Shown: positions 19,694 to 28,394, counted from the first letter of the stretch. The stretch is 37,424 nucleotides of DNA from Flavobacteriaceae bacterium (GCA_021647985.1 JAKITQ010000031.1:1-37424), one strand, 5' to 3'. The notes: generated by a model from the sequence alone, not told the origin. Made by a program: numbers and translations.

Positions 19694-19728
19694 GCTTTTA
19701 CTTTTGGAAGTGATGAATTTCGAGTTAC

Positions 19729-19986
19729 CTACTCACTTCTTTTATGCTTGATATAATATACATACAACCAGGTTAAAGTAAAAGATGGAAAAAAATCTAG
19801 ACCAGGTATTGCTTCTTCAATAAAAGATATGATCCCACCTATTTTACCAACATTACCCTTATACATTTTTACCATGATATAAGCAGATAATGGTGCCCAC
19901 ACAATATCAATTGGAGGGAAAACATAAGAGGTCATTCCAATCAAGTCAAAAACTATACCTAATATGAGTTTCTTTTTTTTACTCAT
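19729..19986 (-). CDS. Small membrane protein at the end of the hemH-hemJ unit
   Basis: This 85-residue protein starts with a basic MSKKKK, then a hydrophobic segment (about 7-28, with Pro-Pro in YVFPPIDIVWAP), a polar centre (KGNVGKIGG) and a second hydrophobic stretch near 58-78. I do not know its function; similar small proteins with a VWAPLSA motif occur in flavobacteria. Three bases separate its ATG from the hemJ stop, so it should be cotranslated with hemJ and hemH. A link to heme or membrane redox work is inference from this position only. Confidence 0.7.
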   Translation of the reverse strand: MSKKKKLILGIVFDLIGMTSYVFPPIDIVWAPLSAYIMVKMYKGNVGKIGGIISFIEEAIPGLDFFPSFTLTWLYVYYIKHKRSE

Positions 19987-19989
19987 ACT

Positions 19990-20541
19990 TTAATTTTTAT
20001 CCCAATTGTTTTTTGCTCTTATATTTTTATAAAGTTTAATACCCAACATCAAAAGGATAGATACTAAAACTATTCCGAGAACTCCAAAAATCCAATTAAT
20101 AGCATTTTTTAAAACCACCAAAAACACAACCGCAAACAGGATTATAGTTGCAACTTCGTTCCAAATTCTCAGTTTAAACGAAGATATTTTTATAGAACCT
20201 TTAATCATTTGATTTAAAATAATCTGACAAGTCCAGTGGTAACCATATAATGCCAACACAAAAACAAGTTTTATTATCATCCATTTTTGAGTTAAAAAAA
20301 CTGGTGTTATAAATAGCATCCCAAAAGCAAAAACACTTGCCAAAATTGCCGACGGCCATGTAATAATATACAACAATCGTTTGCTCATTAAAGTATATTG
20401 TTTCTGTAAAATAAATTTTGCCGGTTCTTCCTTACCCTCTGCTTCCTTAAAATATATAAATAGACGAATAATGTAAAACAAGCCAGCAAACCAGGTAGTT
20501 ACAAATATAATATGCAGTGATTTTATATATAAATAATCCAT
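19990..20541 (-). CDS. hemJ: Protoporphyrinogen oxidase HemJ (UPF0093/CopD-like)
   Basis: The product is an integral membrane protein of 183 residues with about five helices. It oxidises protoporphyrinogen IX to protoporphyrin IX, the step before iron insertion. Family marks are the first helix YIKSLHIIFVTTWFAGLFY with His10, and WMIIKLVFVLALYGYHW with Lys91 and His102; HemJ proteins carry an essential His and Lys that bind heme. It lies one base after the hemH stop codon, so HemH and HemJ are made together, which supports HemJ over a copper-resistance CopD role. No HemG or HemY is present in the window. A C-terminal extension of about 40 mostly hydrophobic residues is present. Confidence 0.85.
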   Translation of the reverse strand: MDYLYIKSLHIIFVTTWFAGLFYIIRLFIYFKEAEGKEEPAKFILQKQYTLMSKRLLYIITWPSAILASVFAFGMLFITPVFLTQKWMIIKLVFVLALYGYHWTCQIILNQMIKGSIKISSFKLRIWNEVATIILFAVVFLVVLKNAINWIFGVLGIVLVSILLMLGIKLYKNIRAKNNWDKN

Positions 20542-20542
20542 T

Positions 20543-21571
20543 CTAATTTTGTCTTAACTCCCAGTCATTCACCCAATTGCATACAGTATCTATCCAGTCT
20601 TTATTTTCATTTAAACAAGGAATATGTATAAATTGTTCTCCTCCAGCATTTAAGAATTCCTTTTTTCCTTCCATGGCAATTTCTTCTAATGTTTCCAAAC
20701 AATCAGCAACAAAAGCAGGGGTTAATACTGCTAATTTTTTAACGCCTTCATTTGCCAATCGCAATAACTCAAAATCGGTATAAGGTTTTAACCAGGGGTC
20801 TTTTAATAAACGTGACTGAAAAGAGTTGCTATAAGTACCCTGTTTTAATCCTAAATATTTAACCATGGCTTTCGTGGTTTCAAAACATTGATGTCTATAA
20901 CAGGTTTCATGTGCTTTGGAAGGAGTATCACAACAAGTACCATCAATTTTACAATGTGATTGGGTACTATCAGATTTTAATATATGACGTTCAGGGATAC
21001 CGTGATATGAAAATAAAATATGATCATAGTCAAAACCCTCCAAACTATTTTTTAAATTATTACTCATTGCCTTGATATAATCCTTATTATTATAAAACGC
21101 AGGTAAAACGTGCATTTTAATATTTGAAAAATATTTTTGATTGATTTCCGATGTCTTTTCAACGACAGTTTCAAAAGACGACATGGCGTAATGAGGGTAT
21201 AAAGGTATTTGTAAAACTTCATCGACTCCCATATCGTGTAATTCCTGCATTGCATTTTTAATTCGCATTGAACCATAACGCATTCCTAAAACAACCGGGA
21301 TATTTAATTTTTTAGCGATCTTTTCTTTAAACCTCTCCGAGATTACAACCAACGGTGATCCTTCTTTCCACCATATTTTTTTGTATGCTGCCGCAGATTT
21401 TTTTGGACGCGTATTTAAAATAATGCCTTTAATCAATAAAAATCGTTTCCAGTATGGAATATCAATCACTCTTTTATCCATTAAAAATTCATCCAAATAT
21501 TTTCTAACATCCTTAACATCAGTACTATCTGGCGAACCTAAATTAATTAGCAATAAACCTCTTTTTCCCAA
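20543..21571 (-). CDS. hemH: Ferrochelatase
   Basis: The enzyme inserts Fe2+ into protoporphyrin IX, the last heme step, at the inner membrane face. It has 342 residues. Motifs: LLLINLGSPDS at the N-terminus, active-site His190 in SYHGIPERH, and the acidic helix FVADCLETLEEI. Between residues 207 and 229 it has Cys207, Cys213, Cys214, Cys224 and Cys229, in a segment like that in microbial ferrochelatases known to bind a [2Fe-2S] cluster. The frame has no ATG before MDKRVID, which is inside a conserved block, and a stop lies five codons upstream, so the start is the TTG at 21571. It leads the hemH-hemJ-small protein unit. Confidence 0.95.
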   Translation of the reverse strand: MGKRGLLLINLGSPDSTDVKDVRKYLDEFLMDKRVIDIPYWKRFLLIKGIILNTRPKKSAAAYKKIWWKEGSPLVVISERFKEKIAKKLNIPVVLGMRYGSMRIKNAMQELHDMGVDEVLQIPLYPHYAMSSFETVVEKTSEINQKYFSNIKMHVLPAFYNNKDYIKAMSNNLKNSLEGFDYDHILFSYHGIPERHILKSDSTQSHCKIDGTCCDTPSKAHETCYRHQCFETTKAMVKYLGLKQGTYSNSFQSRLLKDPWLKPYTDFELLRLANEGVKKLAVLTPAFVADCLETLEEIAMEGKKEFLNAGGEQFIHIPCLNENKDWIDTVCNWVNDWELRQN

Positions 21572-21616
21572 TTCTAATGATTTTTAATAATAATTATACT
21601 CTTGATTTAACAAAGG

Positions 21617-21624
21617 CAAATATA
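21617..21624 (-). promoter_or_regulatory. -7 element of hemH
   Basis: On the minus strand this reads TATATTTG, a full TAnnTTTG match, 46 bases before the hemH TTG start. Confidence 0.55.
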
Positions 21625-21803
21625 ATCTTTTTAAAATTTGATATTTCGGTAATACACTTTTTTATTCAAAAAAATAAATTGATTTTTATCGTTATTTTTT
21701 TTACTTCAAACGATATCATTTAAGCGATTAGGTATATATTTTTGTCAAAAATAATAACGGATTAAACATTTTAATCATCTGAGTTGATTGGTATTTCAAA
21801 TAC

Positions 21804-21841
21804 ATAAAAGATAAGAGTATCTTTTATATGATAAATATCAT
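21804..21841. promoter_or_regulatory. Two adjacent palindromes upstream of hemA, candidate operator
   Basis: ATAAAAGATA-agag-TATCTTTTAT (21804-21827, 10-bp perfect arms) is followed at once by ATGATA-aa-TATCAT (21828-21841, 6-bp arms). Their centres are 19 bp apart. They end 22 bases before the -7 box, so a bound protein would cover the -33 region. In this AT-rich DNA chance palindromes are possible, but two perfect ones side by side are less so. Confidence 0.4.
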
Positions 21842-21863
21842 TTTTTAAAATATTTAAGCAAAG

Positions 21864-21871
21864 TACTTTTG
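21864..21871 (+). promoter_or_regulatory. -7 element of the hemA operon
   Basis: TACTTTTG matches TAnnTTTG and lies 58 bases before the hemA ATG at 21930. Confidence 0.6.
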
Positions 21872-21929
21872 TAACATATAGTGCATTAAAAAAATTATAT
21901 AATAATATTATTAACTGACAAGGTTGAAA

Positions 21930-23183
21930 ATGAATAACGACATAGTAAATAAAAAGTTTTATGTTATTGGCTTAAACTATAAAAAAGCAGATGTTATTAC
22001 CCGTAGTAATTTTAGTTTAAGTAAAGAAAAACAAGAACAGTTATTAAAAGAAGCGAAAAATTTAGATATAATAAGTGTTGTTATTCTTTCGACATGTAAC
22101 AGAATTGAAATAATGGGCTTCGCCAAACACCCATTTCAATTGATATCATTATTATGTAAATATTCAAATGGTACGGTAGAAGAATTTGCAAAAGTATCTT
22201 ATGTTCATAAAAATAGTGATGCCGCCGAGCACCTTATCAGAATCGCTACTGGTATCGAAAGTCAAATTTTAGGAGATTACGAAATCGTGGGGCAATTAAA
22301 ATGCGCTTTTCAATTGGCTAAAAAAGCAGGCACTTTAAATGCCTATCTAGAAAGACTTTTTAATGTTGCCTTACAGGCTAGTAAAGAAACTAAGAATAAA
22401 ACAACTTTGAGCTCAGGTACTACTACAGTTTCTTATGCTGCAATTCAATATATTAAGGACAACTTTGAATCTTATAATAGTAAAAATATTTTAATTTATG
22501 GCTTGGGAGACATAGGTGATAGTACTGCAAAAAGTAGTGTGAAATATTTAAATAACAACAATATTACTGTAATCAATCGTACGGATAGTAAAGCCTTTAA
22601 ATTAGCCAATGAAATAAATGTAAAAGCCACTATTCATGAAAATTTAAATAGTGAATTACAAGAAGCTGATATAATTATTGTTGCTACAGGTGCTTCAAAA
22701 CCAACGGTAACAGCCCAACATTTATCTACACAAAAAAAACAATTGATTATCGATTTATCTATTCCAAGAAATGTGGCAAATAACGTTGAATCTTTAAAAG
22801 ACAGAAAGGTTATTGATGTAGATATACTATCAGAAAAGACTAAAAAAACACTTGAAAACAGAAAAAAACAAATTCCGCTTGCCGAAGAAATCATACAAAA
22901 ACATAAATCTGAATTTTATGAATGGCTAATGTTTAGAAGAAGTACTCCAGCGATCAATTCTTTAAAACATTCTTTAGAAACAATACAAAAAGATGCGATT
23001 TTAGGGTATTCCAAAAAACATCAAGATCTAAATTCCAATCATATTGAAGATGTTACTTCACAAATAGTTAATAAAATTGTTTCTAAATTTGCTATGCATT
23101 TAAAAGAAAATAATTCTCAGGCGAACCAAAGTATTCGAATGATAAAACAAATATTTAAGATAGAGGAGACCTCTGAAAATTAA
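21930..23183 (+). CDS. hemA: Glutamyl-tRNA reductase
   Basis: The enzyme reduces glutamyl-tRNA with NADPH to glutamate-1-semialdehyde, the committed step of C5 heme synthesis. From the ATG at 21930 it has 417 residues; a TTG two codons earlier is open but less likely. The catalytic domain shows Cys56 in STCNRIE and the tRNA-Glu recognition block ATGIESQILGDYEIVGQ. The NADPH domain has IYGLGDIGDS, and a C-terminal dimerisation helix follows. It is the first gene of the plus-strand heme operon; one base separates its stop from the hemCD start. Confidence 0.97.
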   Translation: MNNDIVNKKFYVIGLNYKKADVITRSNFSLSKEKQEQLLKEAKNLDIISVVILSTCNRIEIMGFAKHPFQLISLLCKYSNGTVEEFAKVSYVHKNSDAAEHLIRIATGIESQILGDYEIVGQLKCAFQLAKKAGTLNAYLERLFNVALQASKETKNKTTLSSGTTTVSYAAIQYIKDNFESYNSKNILIYGLGDIGDSTAKSSVKYLNNNNITVINRTDSKAFKLANEINVKATIHENLNSELQEADIIIVATGASKPTVTAQHLSTQKKQLIIDLSIPRNVANNVESLKDRKVIDVDILSEKTKKTLENRKKQIPLAEEIIQKHKSEFYEWLMFRRSTPAINSLKHSLETIQKDAILGYSKKHQDLNSNHIEDVTSQIVNKIVSKFAMHLKENNSQANQSIRMIKQIFKIEETSEN

Positions 23184-23184
23184 C

Positions 23185-24774
23185 ATGAAAAAAATTATAC
23201 GAATTGGCACACGGTCAAGTGAACTTGCACTCTGGCAGGCTAATACAGTGGCACAACAATTAAATCACTTAGAATATGAAACTGAAATTGTTAAGATAGA
23301 TTCTATAGGTGATGATGTTTTAAATAAACCAATTTATGAAATTGGTACCACCGGAGTTTTTACAAAAAATTTAGACGTCGCTTTACTAAATGATAAAATT
23401 GATATTGCTGTACATTCATTAAAAGATGTACCAACAGTTTTACCAAAAGGTATCATGCAAGTTGCCGTCTTAAAAAGAGGGAGTTTTCACGATGTGCTTG
23501 TACTAAAAAACAACCAGGATTTCTTTGCAAACAAATCTGCAATTATAGCAACCGGAAGCTTAAGAAGAAAAGCACAATGGCTTTACCGATACCCCAATCA
23601 TACTACTACCGATTTAAGAGGAAATGTGAATACTCGCTTAAAAAAGCTAAATGATAATGACTGGGACGGCGCTATTTTTGCTATGGCTGGATTAAAAAGA
23701 ATTAATTTATTACCCAACGAAGACAGCCATCTAAGATTAGATTGGATGCTTCCTGCACCCGCACAAGGCGCTGTGATGATCGCCGCTCTAGAAAAAAATA
23801 ATGATTTAACGAATATTGTTAAAGAATTAAACGATAACGAAACTGAAATTTGTACTACCATAGAACGAGATTTTCTTCATGCTTTAGAAGGTGGTTGTTC
23901 TGCTCCTATTGGAGCACTGGCTACTATTAAAGAAGAAGAATTGAAATTTAGAGGTGCCGTTTTTAGTTCTGATGGAAAAAATAAAATAGAATTTTCTAAA
24001 ACGGTTCCGGTAAATCATACCACCGATATAGCACAATTTGCTGCTCAATTTTTATTAGATCGAGGGGCAAAAAAAATAATGAGAAAGGAATTAAATTTTG
24101 ATAAAGAAACTATGATCTTTTCAACCAAAAACCTTTCTATAACACAAACAAGTGCATTAAACACGCATATTGGTATTTCTATGAGCGATTTTATAACGAT
24201 TCAATTCAATAGATTGAAACCGGTTATCGTTAAAAAAAATATTGAAAATGTAGTTATTACAAGCCAAAACGCTGTCGAATCTCTTTTAAATAGTTTCGAT
24301 AAATCGGAATTAGATTTCACCAATATCTATTGCGTTGGTCGTAGAACAAAACGATTGATCGAAAAAAACATTGGTAAGGTTAGCCATGTTGAAAACTCTG
24401 CAGAAAAATTAGCGAACTATTTGGTAGGTGAATTAAAAACAAAAGAAATTACATTTTTCTGCGGAAATAAAAGAAGAGATGAATTACCCACTATTTTGGC
24501 AGAAAACAATATAGTTGTCGATGAAATTATTTGCTACAAAACCATTCTAACTCCAAATAAAGTAAATAAAAATTTTAAGGGTATTATTTTTTATAGCCCT
24601 ACTGGAATTGAGAGCTATTTAAAAGATAATGATAAAAATATTGAAGTTGTATTTTGTATTGGCGAAACCACTGCAAGAGAAGCAAGAAAACATTTCGAAA
24701 ATGTTGTTGTGGCAAAACTTCCCGTAGCCGAAAGTATTTTAAAATCTGTTAACACCTATTTTCCTACTAAATAA
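23185..24774 (+). CDS. hemCD: Fused hydroxymethylbilane synthase / uroporphyrinogen-III synthase
   Basis: A single 529-residue protein carries two consecutive heme steps. Residues 1 to about 305 are HemC, which joins four porphobilinogens: RIGTRSSELALWQA, HSLKDVP with catalytic Asp81, TGSLRRKAQW, DLRGNVNTRL and the dipyrromethane cofactor Cys238 in LEGGCSAPIGA. Residues about 309-529 are a HemD (HEM4) fold, which closes the ring with inversion of ring D: VVITSQNAVES, FYSPTGIESYL and CIGETTAREA are in the usual places. The HemD half is slightly short at its N-terminal strand. I see no stop, frameshift or start codon with a leader at the junction. Fusion would let the unstable hydroxymethylbilane pass directly; that is inference. 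Confidence 0.93.
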   Translation: MKKIIRIGTRSSELALWQANTVAQQLNHLEYETEIVKIDSIGDDVLNKPIYEIGTTGVFTKNLDVALLNDKIDIAVHSLKDVPTVLPKGIMQVAVLKRGSFHDVLVLKNNQDFFANKSAIIATGSLRRKAQWLYRYPNHTTTDLRGNVNTRLKKLNDNDWDGAIFAMAGLKRINLLPNEDSHLRLDWMLPAPAQGAVMIAALEKNNDLTNIVKELNDNETEICTTIERDFLHALEGGCSAPIGALATIKEEELKFRGAVFSSDGKNKIEFSKTVPVNHTTDIAQFAAQFLLDRGAKKIMRKELNFDKETMIFSTKNLSITQTSALNTHIGISMSDFITIQFNRLKPVIVKKNIENVVITSQNAVESLLNSFDKSELDFTNIYCVGRRTKRLIEKNIGKVSHVENSAEKLANYLVGELKTKEITFFCGNKRRDELPTILAENNIVVDEIICYKTILTPNKVNKNFKGIIFYSPTGIESYLKDNDKNIEVVFCIGETTAREARKHFENVVVAKLPVAESILKSVNTYFPTK

Positions 24775-24786
24775 TCAAGTATTATT

Positions 24787-25758
24787 ATGAATAGAACAAG
24801 ACGCCTAAGGAAATCTGAAAATATTCGTCGATTGGTAAGAGAAAATCGATTAACTGTTGATGATTTGATTTACCCCTTATTTATTGAAGAGGGTACAAAT
24901 ATTGAAACCGAAATAGTTTCCATGCCAGGAATCAAACGTTATTCTTTAGATAGAATTTCCAAAGAATTAGATGAAGTTGTCACTTTAAAAATACCTGCTG
25001 TATTACTTTTCGGAATCCCTTCAAACAAAGATGAAATAGGTTCAGAAACATGGAATGATCAAGGAATTATTCAGGAAACTGTACGTTTTATTAAAAAAAA
25101 TTACCCTGCATTATATGTTATCACCGATGTATGTTTTTGTGAATTTACCAATCACGGACATTGCGGCGTAATTCATGATAATGATGTAGACAATGATGCT
25201 ACATTGCCAAATATTGCAAAACAAGTTATTTCGCATGCCAAAGCTGGTGCCGATATGGTAGCTCCTTCTGGTATGATGGATGGTATGATATACACTATCC
25301 GACAAGCCTTAGACAATACAGGTTTTGAAAATATTCCAATCATGTCTTACGCAGTAAAATATTGTTCTGCATACTACGGTCCGTTTAGAGACGCAGCAGA
25401 TTCTGCACCTACATTTGGCGATAGACGAACCTACCAAATGGATCCAGCAAACCGTGATGAAGCATTGCGTGAAGCAACTTTTGACGATCAGGAGGGGGCG
25501 GATATTTTAATGGTTAAACCTGCCCTATCTTATTTAGATATTATTCGTGATTTAAAAAACAACTTTGACCGACCTATAGCCTGTTATAATGTGAGTGGCG
25601 AATATGCCATGATTAAAGCTGCCGGCGAAAAAGGATGGATAGATGAAGACCGAGTAATGATGGAAAGTCTGCTTTCTATGAAAAGAGCTGGTGCAGATAT
25701 TATCATCACTTATTTTGCTAAAGATGTAGCGAAAGTGTTGTTACAGAGTAGTAAGTAG
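24787..25758 (+). CDS. hemB: Porphobilinogen synthase (delta-aminolevulinate dehydratase)
   Basis: The enzyme condenses two 5-aminolevulinate molecules to porphobilinogen. It has 323 residues, the normal length. The Schiff-base lysines are Lys191 in [15 protein letters not shown] and Lys244 in [10 protein letters not shown]. The metal loop [15 protein letters not shown] has Cys116, Cys118 and Cys126, which marks the zinc-dependent type rather than the Asp-rich magnesium type. It follows hemCD by twelve bases in the operon. Confidence 0.97.
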   Translation: MNRTRRLRKSENIRRLVRENRLTVDDLIYPLFIEEGTNIETEIVSMPGIKRYSLDRISKELDEVVTLKIPAVLLFGIPSNKDEIGSETWNDQGIIQETVRFIKKNYPALYVITDVCFCEFTNHGHCGVIHDNDVDNDATLPNIAKQVISHAKAGADMVAPSGMMDGMIYTIRQALDNTGFENIPIMSYAVKYCSAYYGPFRDAADSAPTFGDRRTYQMDPANRDEALREATFDDQEGADILMVKPALSYLDIIRDLKNNFDRPIACYNVSGEYAMIKAAGEKGWIDEDRVMMESLLSMKRAGADIIITYFAKDVAKVLLQSSK

Positions 25759-25799
25759 TAAAAATAAAATACTTGAATACATATTATCAAATTAAAAAC

Positions 25800-27089
25800 A
25801 TGGAATTAGAAAATTCAATAGCATTATTTACAAAAGGACAAAAACATTTGGTAGGTGCCGTTAATTCACCAGTAAGGGCGTTTAAATCGGTTGGTGGTGT
25901 ACCATTATTTATTGATAAAGCAAAAGGAAGTAAAATTTATGATGTGGATGGCAATAAATATATAGATCTTGTTTTGTCATACGGACCTATGATTTTAGGT
26001 CACAGAAATAAAAAAGTTGAAAAAGCAGTTAAAAAAGCATTAAAAAAAGGCACAACTTTTGGAGCTTCTACAAAGGGTGAAATTAAACTGGCTAAAATGG
26101 TATGTGATGCTTTTCCTGATATGGATAAAGTTCGTTTTGTAAACTCCGGTACAGAAGCAGTTTTGAGTGCTATTCGCCTGGCCAGAGCTTTTACAGGTAA
26201 GAATAAAATTATAAAATTTGCTGGTTGTTATCACGGTCATTCCGATGCTTTGCTGGTTGCAGCTGGTTCTGGCTTGGCAACATTGAGCATACCAGGCAGT
26301 AAGGGCGTACCAAAAGAAGCTGTAAAAAATACTTTGATTGCCGAATTCAATAATATTGAGAGCGTTAAAAAACACTTGAATAAACACAAGGATGTTGCTG
26401 CTATTATTATTGAACCTATTGCAGGAAATATGGGTGTTATACAACCTAGTTCTGAATTTATTACGGACTTGAATGATTTAACCAAATCAAGTGGAGTTCT
26501 ACTAATTGCAGATGAAGTAATGACAGGTTTTCGATCAAAATTTGGTGGAGCACAAGAATTAATTGGTTTAAAAGCAGATATCACCTGTTTGGGTAAAGTT
26601 GTTGGTGGTGGTTTTCCGGTTGGGGCTTATGGAGCCAGAAACGAGATTATGGAAATGGTTTCTCCTTTAGGGGATATGTATCAGGCTGGTACCTTATCAG
26701 GCAATCCTATTGCCATGGCATGCGGAATCGCAACTTTAAAAGAATTAAAAAAACAAAATCCATATCAGCAATTTGAAAAAACTGCTACAAAACTGGAGCA
26801 TATTTTACTAGATGCAGCCAAAAAATATGGTGTTGATGTACAAGTAAACAGATTTGGTTCAATGATTAATCCATTTTTTACAAAAGAAAAAGTAATTGAT
26901 TTTAAAACAGCACAAACATGTGATACTGATAAGTTTAAAAAATTTTTTTGGAAGATGATTGAAAATGGTGTTTTCTTACCTCCATCACAGTTTGAAGCTT
27001 GGTTTTTATGTACAAAGCTGAATGGTAAGGATCTAAAAAAAATAGAAATAGCAGTTGGAAAGGCAATGGAAAGGATTGGTAGCAAGTAG
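25800..27089 (+). CDS. hemL: Glutamate-1-semialdehyde 2,1-aminomutase
   Basis: The PLP enzyme moves the amino group of glutamate-1-semialdehyde to give 5-aminolevulinate. From the ATG at 25800 it has 429 residues; a TTG at 25773 would add nine residues that do not look conserved. Marks are GAVNSPVRAFKSVGG at the N-terminus, FVNSGTEA, YHGHSDA, ADEVMTGFR and the PLP-binding Lys266 in CLGKVVGGGFPVGA. The ATG lies 41 bases after the hemB stop. The 3' side is followed ten bases later by the first arm of a degenerate repeat element. Confidence 0.96.
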   Translation: MELENSIALFTKGQKHLVGAVNSPVRAFKSVGGVPLFIDKAKGSKIYDVDGNKYIDLVLSYGPMILGHRNKKVEKAVKKALKKGTTFGASTKGEIKLAKMVCDAFPDMDKVRFVNSGTEAVLSAIRLARAFTGKNKIIKFAGCYHGHSDALLVAAGSGLATLSIPGSKGVPKEAVKNTLIAEFNNIESVKKHLNKHKDVAAIIIEPIAGNMGVIQPSSEFITDLNDLTKSSGVLLIADEVMTGFRSKFGGAQELIGLKADITCLGKVVGGGFPVGAYGARNEIMEMVSPLGDMYQAGTLSGNPIAMACGIATLKELKKQNPYQQFEKTATKLEHILLDAAKKYGVDVQVNRFGSMINPFFTKEKVIDFKTAQTCDTDKFKKFFWKMIENGVFLPPSQFEAWFLCTKLNGKDLKKIEIAVGKAMERIGSK

Positions 27090-27098
27090 TTGGTAGTA

Positions 27099-27123
27099 GG
27101 TATCTGGTATTTAGTATTAGGTA
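27099..27123 (+). repeat. Left arm of the decayed four-helix-bundle element
   Basis: This 25-bp arm pairs with 27269-27293 at 22 of 25 positions. It is part of five tandem heptamers of the form GTATNNN running from 27100 to 27134. It begins ten bases after the hemL stop. Confidence 0.75.
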
Positions 27124-27187
27124 TCAAGTATCGAAATCAATAACGTTCCAAATACCCGATATCTAACATACAAAACACTAAAAAATA

Positions 27188-27247
27188 ATGCATAATTTTA
27201 AAGAACTAAATGTTTGGAAGGATTCAAAAGAATTTAGTCAATTTTAA
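27188..27247 (+). pseudogene. Stub of a four-helix-bundle (23S rRNA IVS family) gene
   Basis: The ORF reads MHNFKELNVWKDSKEFSQF and then stops at TAA 27245-27247. The FKELxVWxxS/A start is the conserved N-terminus of four-helix-bundle proteins of the 23S-rRNA-intervening-sequence family (PF05635/TIGR02436), normally about 115-125 residues. Compare NYKNYKVWQKSHNLV in the intact copy at 28395. About a hundred codons are missing between the stub and the right arm, so most of the gene has been lost by internal deletion while the flanking arms remain. Confidence 0.75.
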
Positions 27248-27268
27248 TAAATATTTAAACAAATAAAG

Positions 27269-27293
27269 TACCTGATACTATCTACCAGATACC
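27269..27293 (+). repeat. Right arm of the decayed four-helix-bundle element
   Basis: This is the inverted partner of 27099-27123. TAC triplets recur through 27269-27307 with spacings of 7, 7, 7, 8 and 7 bases, the complement of the left-arm heptamers. It ends 19 bases before the hemE ATG. Confidence 0.75.
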
Positions 27294-27312
27294 AAAATAC
27301 GAAATACCAATA

Positions 27313-28335
27313 ATGAAAAACAACTTATTCTTAAAAGCCCTAAAAGGGAAAACTGTTAACCGACCTCCAGTTTGGATGATGCGACAGGCAGGAAGATATT
27401 TACCTGAATTTATTGCTATACGTGAAAAATATGATTTTTTTACAAGATGTAGAACACCAGAATTGGCCGCAGAAATTACGGTACAACCAATCCGCAGATA
27501 TGGAATGGATGCGGCTATTTTATTTTCAGATATTTTAGTTATTCCACAAGCTATGAACATTCCATTTGAAATGAAAGAAGGCTTGGGGCCATACTTACCA
27601 AACCCAATTCGTTCACAAAAAGATGTGGATGCTACCATTGTGCCAGATATTGATGAAACGTTGGGCTATGTAATGGATGCTATAAAATTGACCAAAGAAA
27701 TGTTGAACGATGAAATTCCACTCATTGGCTTTGCAGGATCACCTTGGACTATTCTTTGTTATTGCATTCAAGGTCAAGGTTCAAAAACTTTTGACAAAGC
27801 AAAAGAATTTTGTTTTACCCAACCTATTGCAGCACATACTTTATTACAAAAAATAACCGATACCACTATTGCTTATTTAAAAGAAAAAGTAAAAGCAGGT
27901 GTTGATGTGGTTCAAATTTTCGATTCATGGGGCGGTATGTTATCACCAAAAGATTATCAAGAATTTTCATGGAAATATATCCAACAAATCATAGAGGCAT
28001 TAAAAGATGACGCTCCTGTGATTTCTTTTGCAAAAGGAGCATGGTATGCTTTAGAAGAAGCTTCAAACTCAAATGCTTCTGCGTTAGGTGTTGATTGGAC
28101 TATAACTCCGCAAGTAGCGAGAAAGCTAACTGGAAATAAAATCACTTTACAAGGTAACCTCGACCCTACTCGATTATTATCTCCTCCAAAAGAAATTAAA
28201 AAATTGGTAACACAAATGATTAACGATTTTGGAAAAGATAAATATATTGTAAATTTAGGTCATGGTATTTTGCCAAATATACCTTTAGATCATGCAAAAG
28301 CATTTATTGATGCGGTGAAGGAGTATAGGGAATAG
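27313..28335 (+). CDS. hemE: Uroporphyrinogen decarboxylase
   Basis: The cytosolic enzyme removes four carboxyl groups from uroporphyrinogen III to give coproporphyrinogen III, without cofactor. It has 340 residues. Motifs: [16 protein letters not shown] with substrate-binding Arg24 and Arg28, FSDILVIP with catalytic Asp73, [14 protein letters not shown] and the C-terminal NLGHGILP. The gene is bracketed by the two four-helix-bundle elements, one on each side, but its reading frame is intact. Confidence 0.97.
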   Translation: MKNNLFLKALKGKTVNRPPVWMMRQAGRYLPEFIAIREKYDFFTRCRTPELAAEITVQPIRRYGMDAAILFSDILVIPQAMNIPFEMKEGLGPYLPNPIRSQKDVDATIVPDIDETLGYVMDAIKLTKEMLNDEIPLIGFAGSPWTILCYCIQGQGSKTFDKAKEFCFTQPIAAHTLLQKITDTTIAYLKEKVKAGVDVVQIFDSWGGMLSPKDYQEFSWKYIQQIIEALKDDAPVISFAKGAWYALEEASNSNASALGVDWTITPQVARKLTGNKITLQGNLDPTRLLSPPKEIKKLVTQMINDFGKDKYIVNLGHGILPNIPLDHAKAFIDAVKEYRE

Positions 28336-28345
28336 TTATAAGTTG

Positions 28346-28377
28346 TAAGTTTTAAGCTATAAGTACTAAGCTTTAAG
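28346..28377 (+). repeat. Left arm of the intact four-helix-bundle element
   Basis: A 32-bp perfect inverted repeat with 28755-28786. The arm and the next few bases consist of six tandem heptamers of the form TAAGYNN (starting at 28340-28346). It begins eleven bases after the hemE stop codon. Confidence 0.92.
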
Positions 28378-28394
28378 CTTTAATATCTTAACAT

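Larger units (their letters stand above)
21572..21929. other. Divergent promoter region of the two heme units
   Basis: This 358-bp gap separates hemH (-) and hemA (+). No coding sequence is visible, and no regulator gene is inserted here. It holds a TAnnTTTG box for each direction and two adjacent palindromes just upstream of the hemA box. Confidence 0.6.

Noticed and set aside
19707..19739. Terminator between the DUF6787 gene and the small membrane protein gene
   Set aside because: Only 7-bp arms (GAAGTGA and its complement) with a 19-base loop and no T-run directly after the stem on either strand.
26040..26584. Antisense open frames inside hemL
   Set aside because: Shadows of the hemL coding sequence; no motif, start signal or homologous look.
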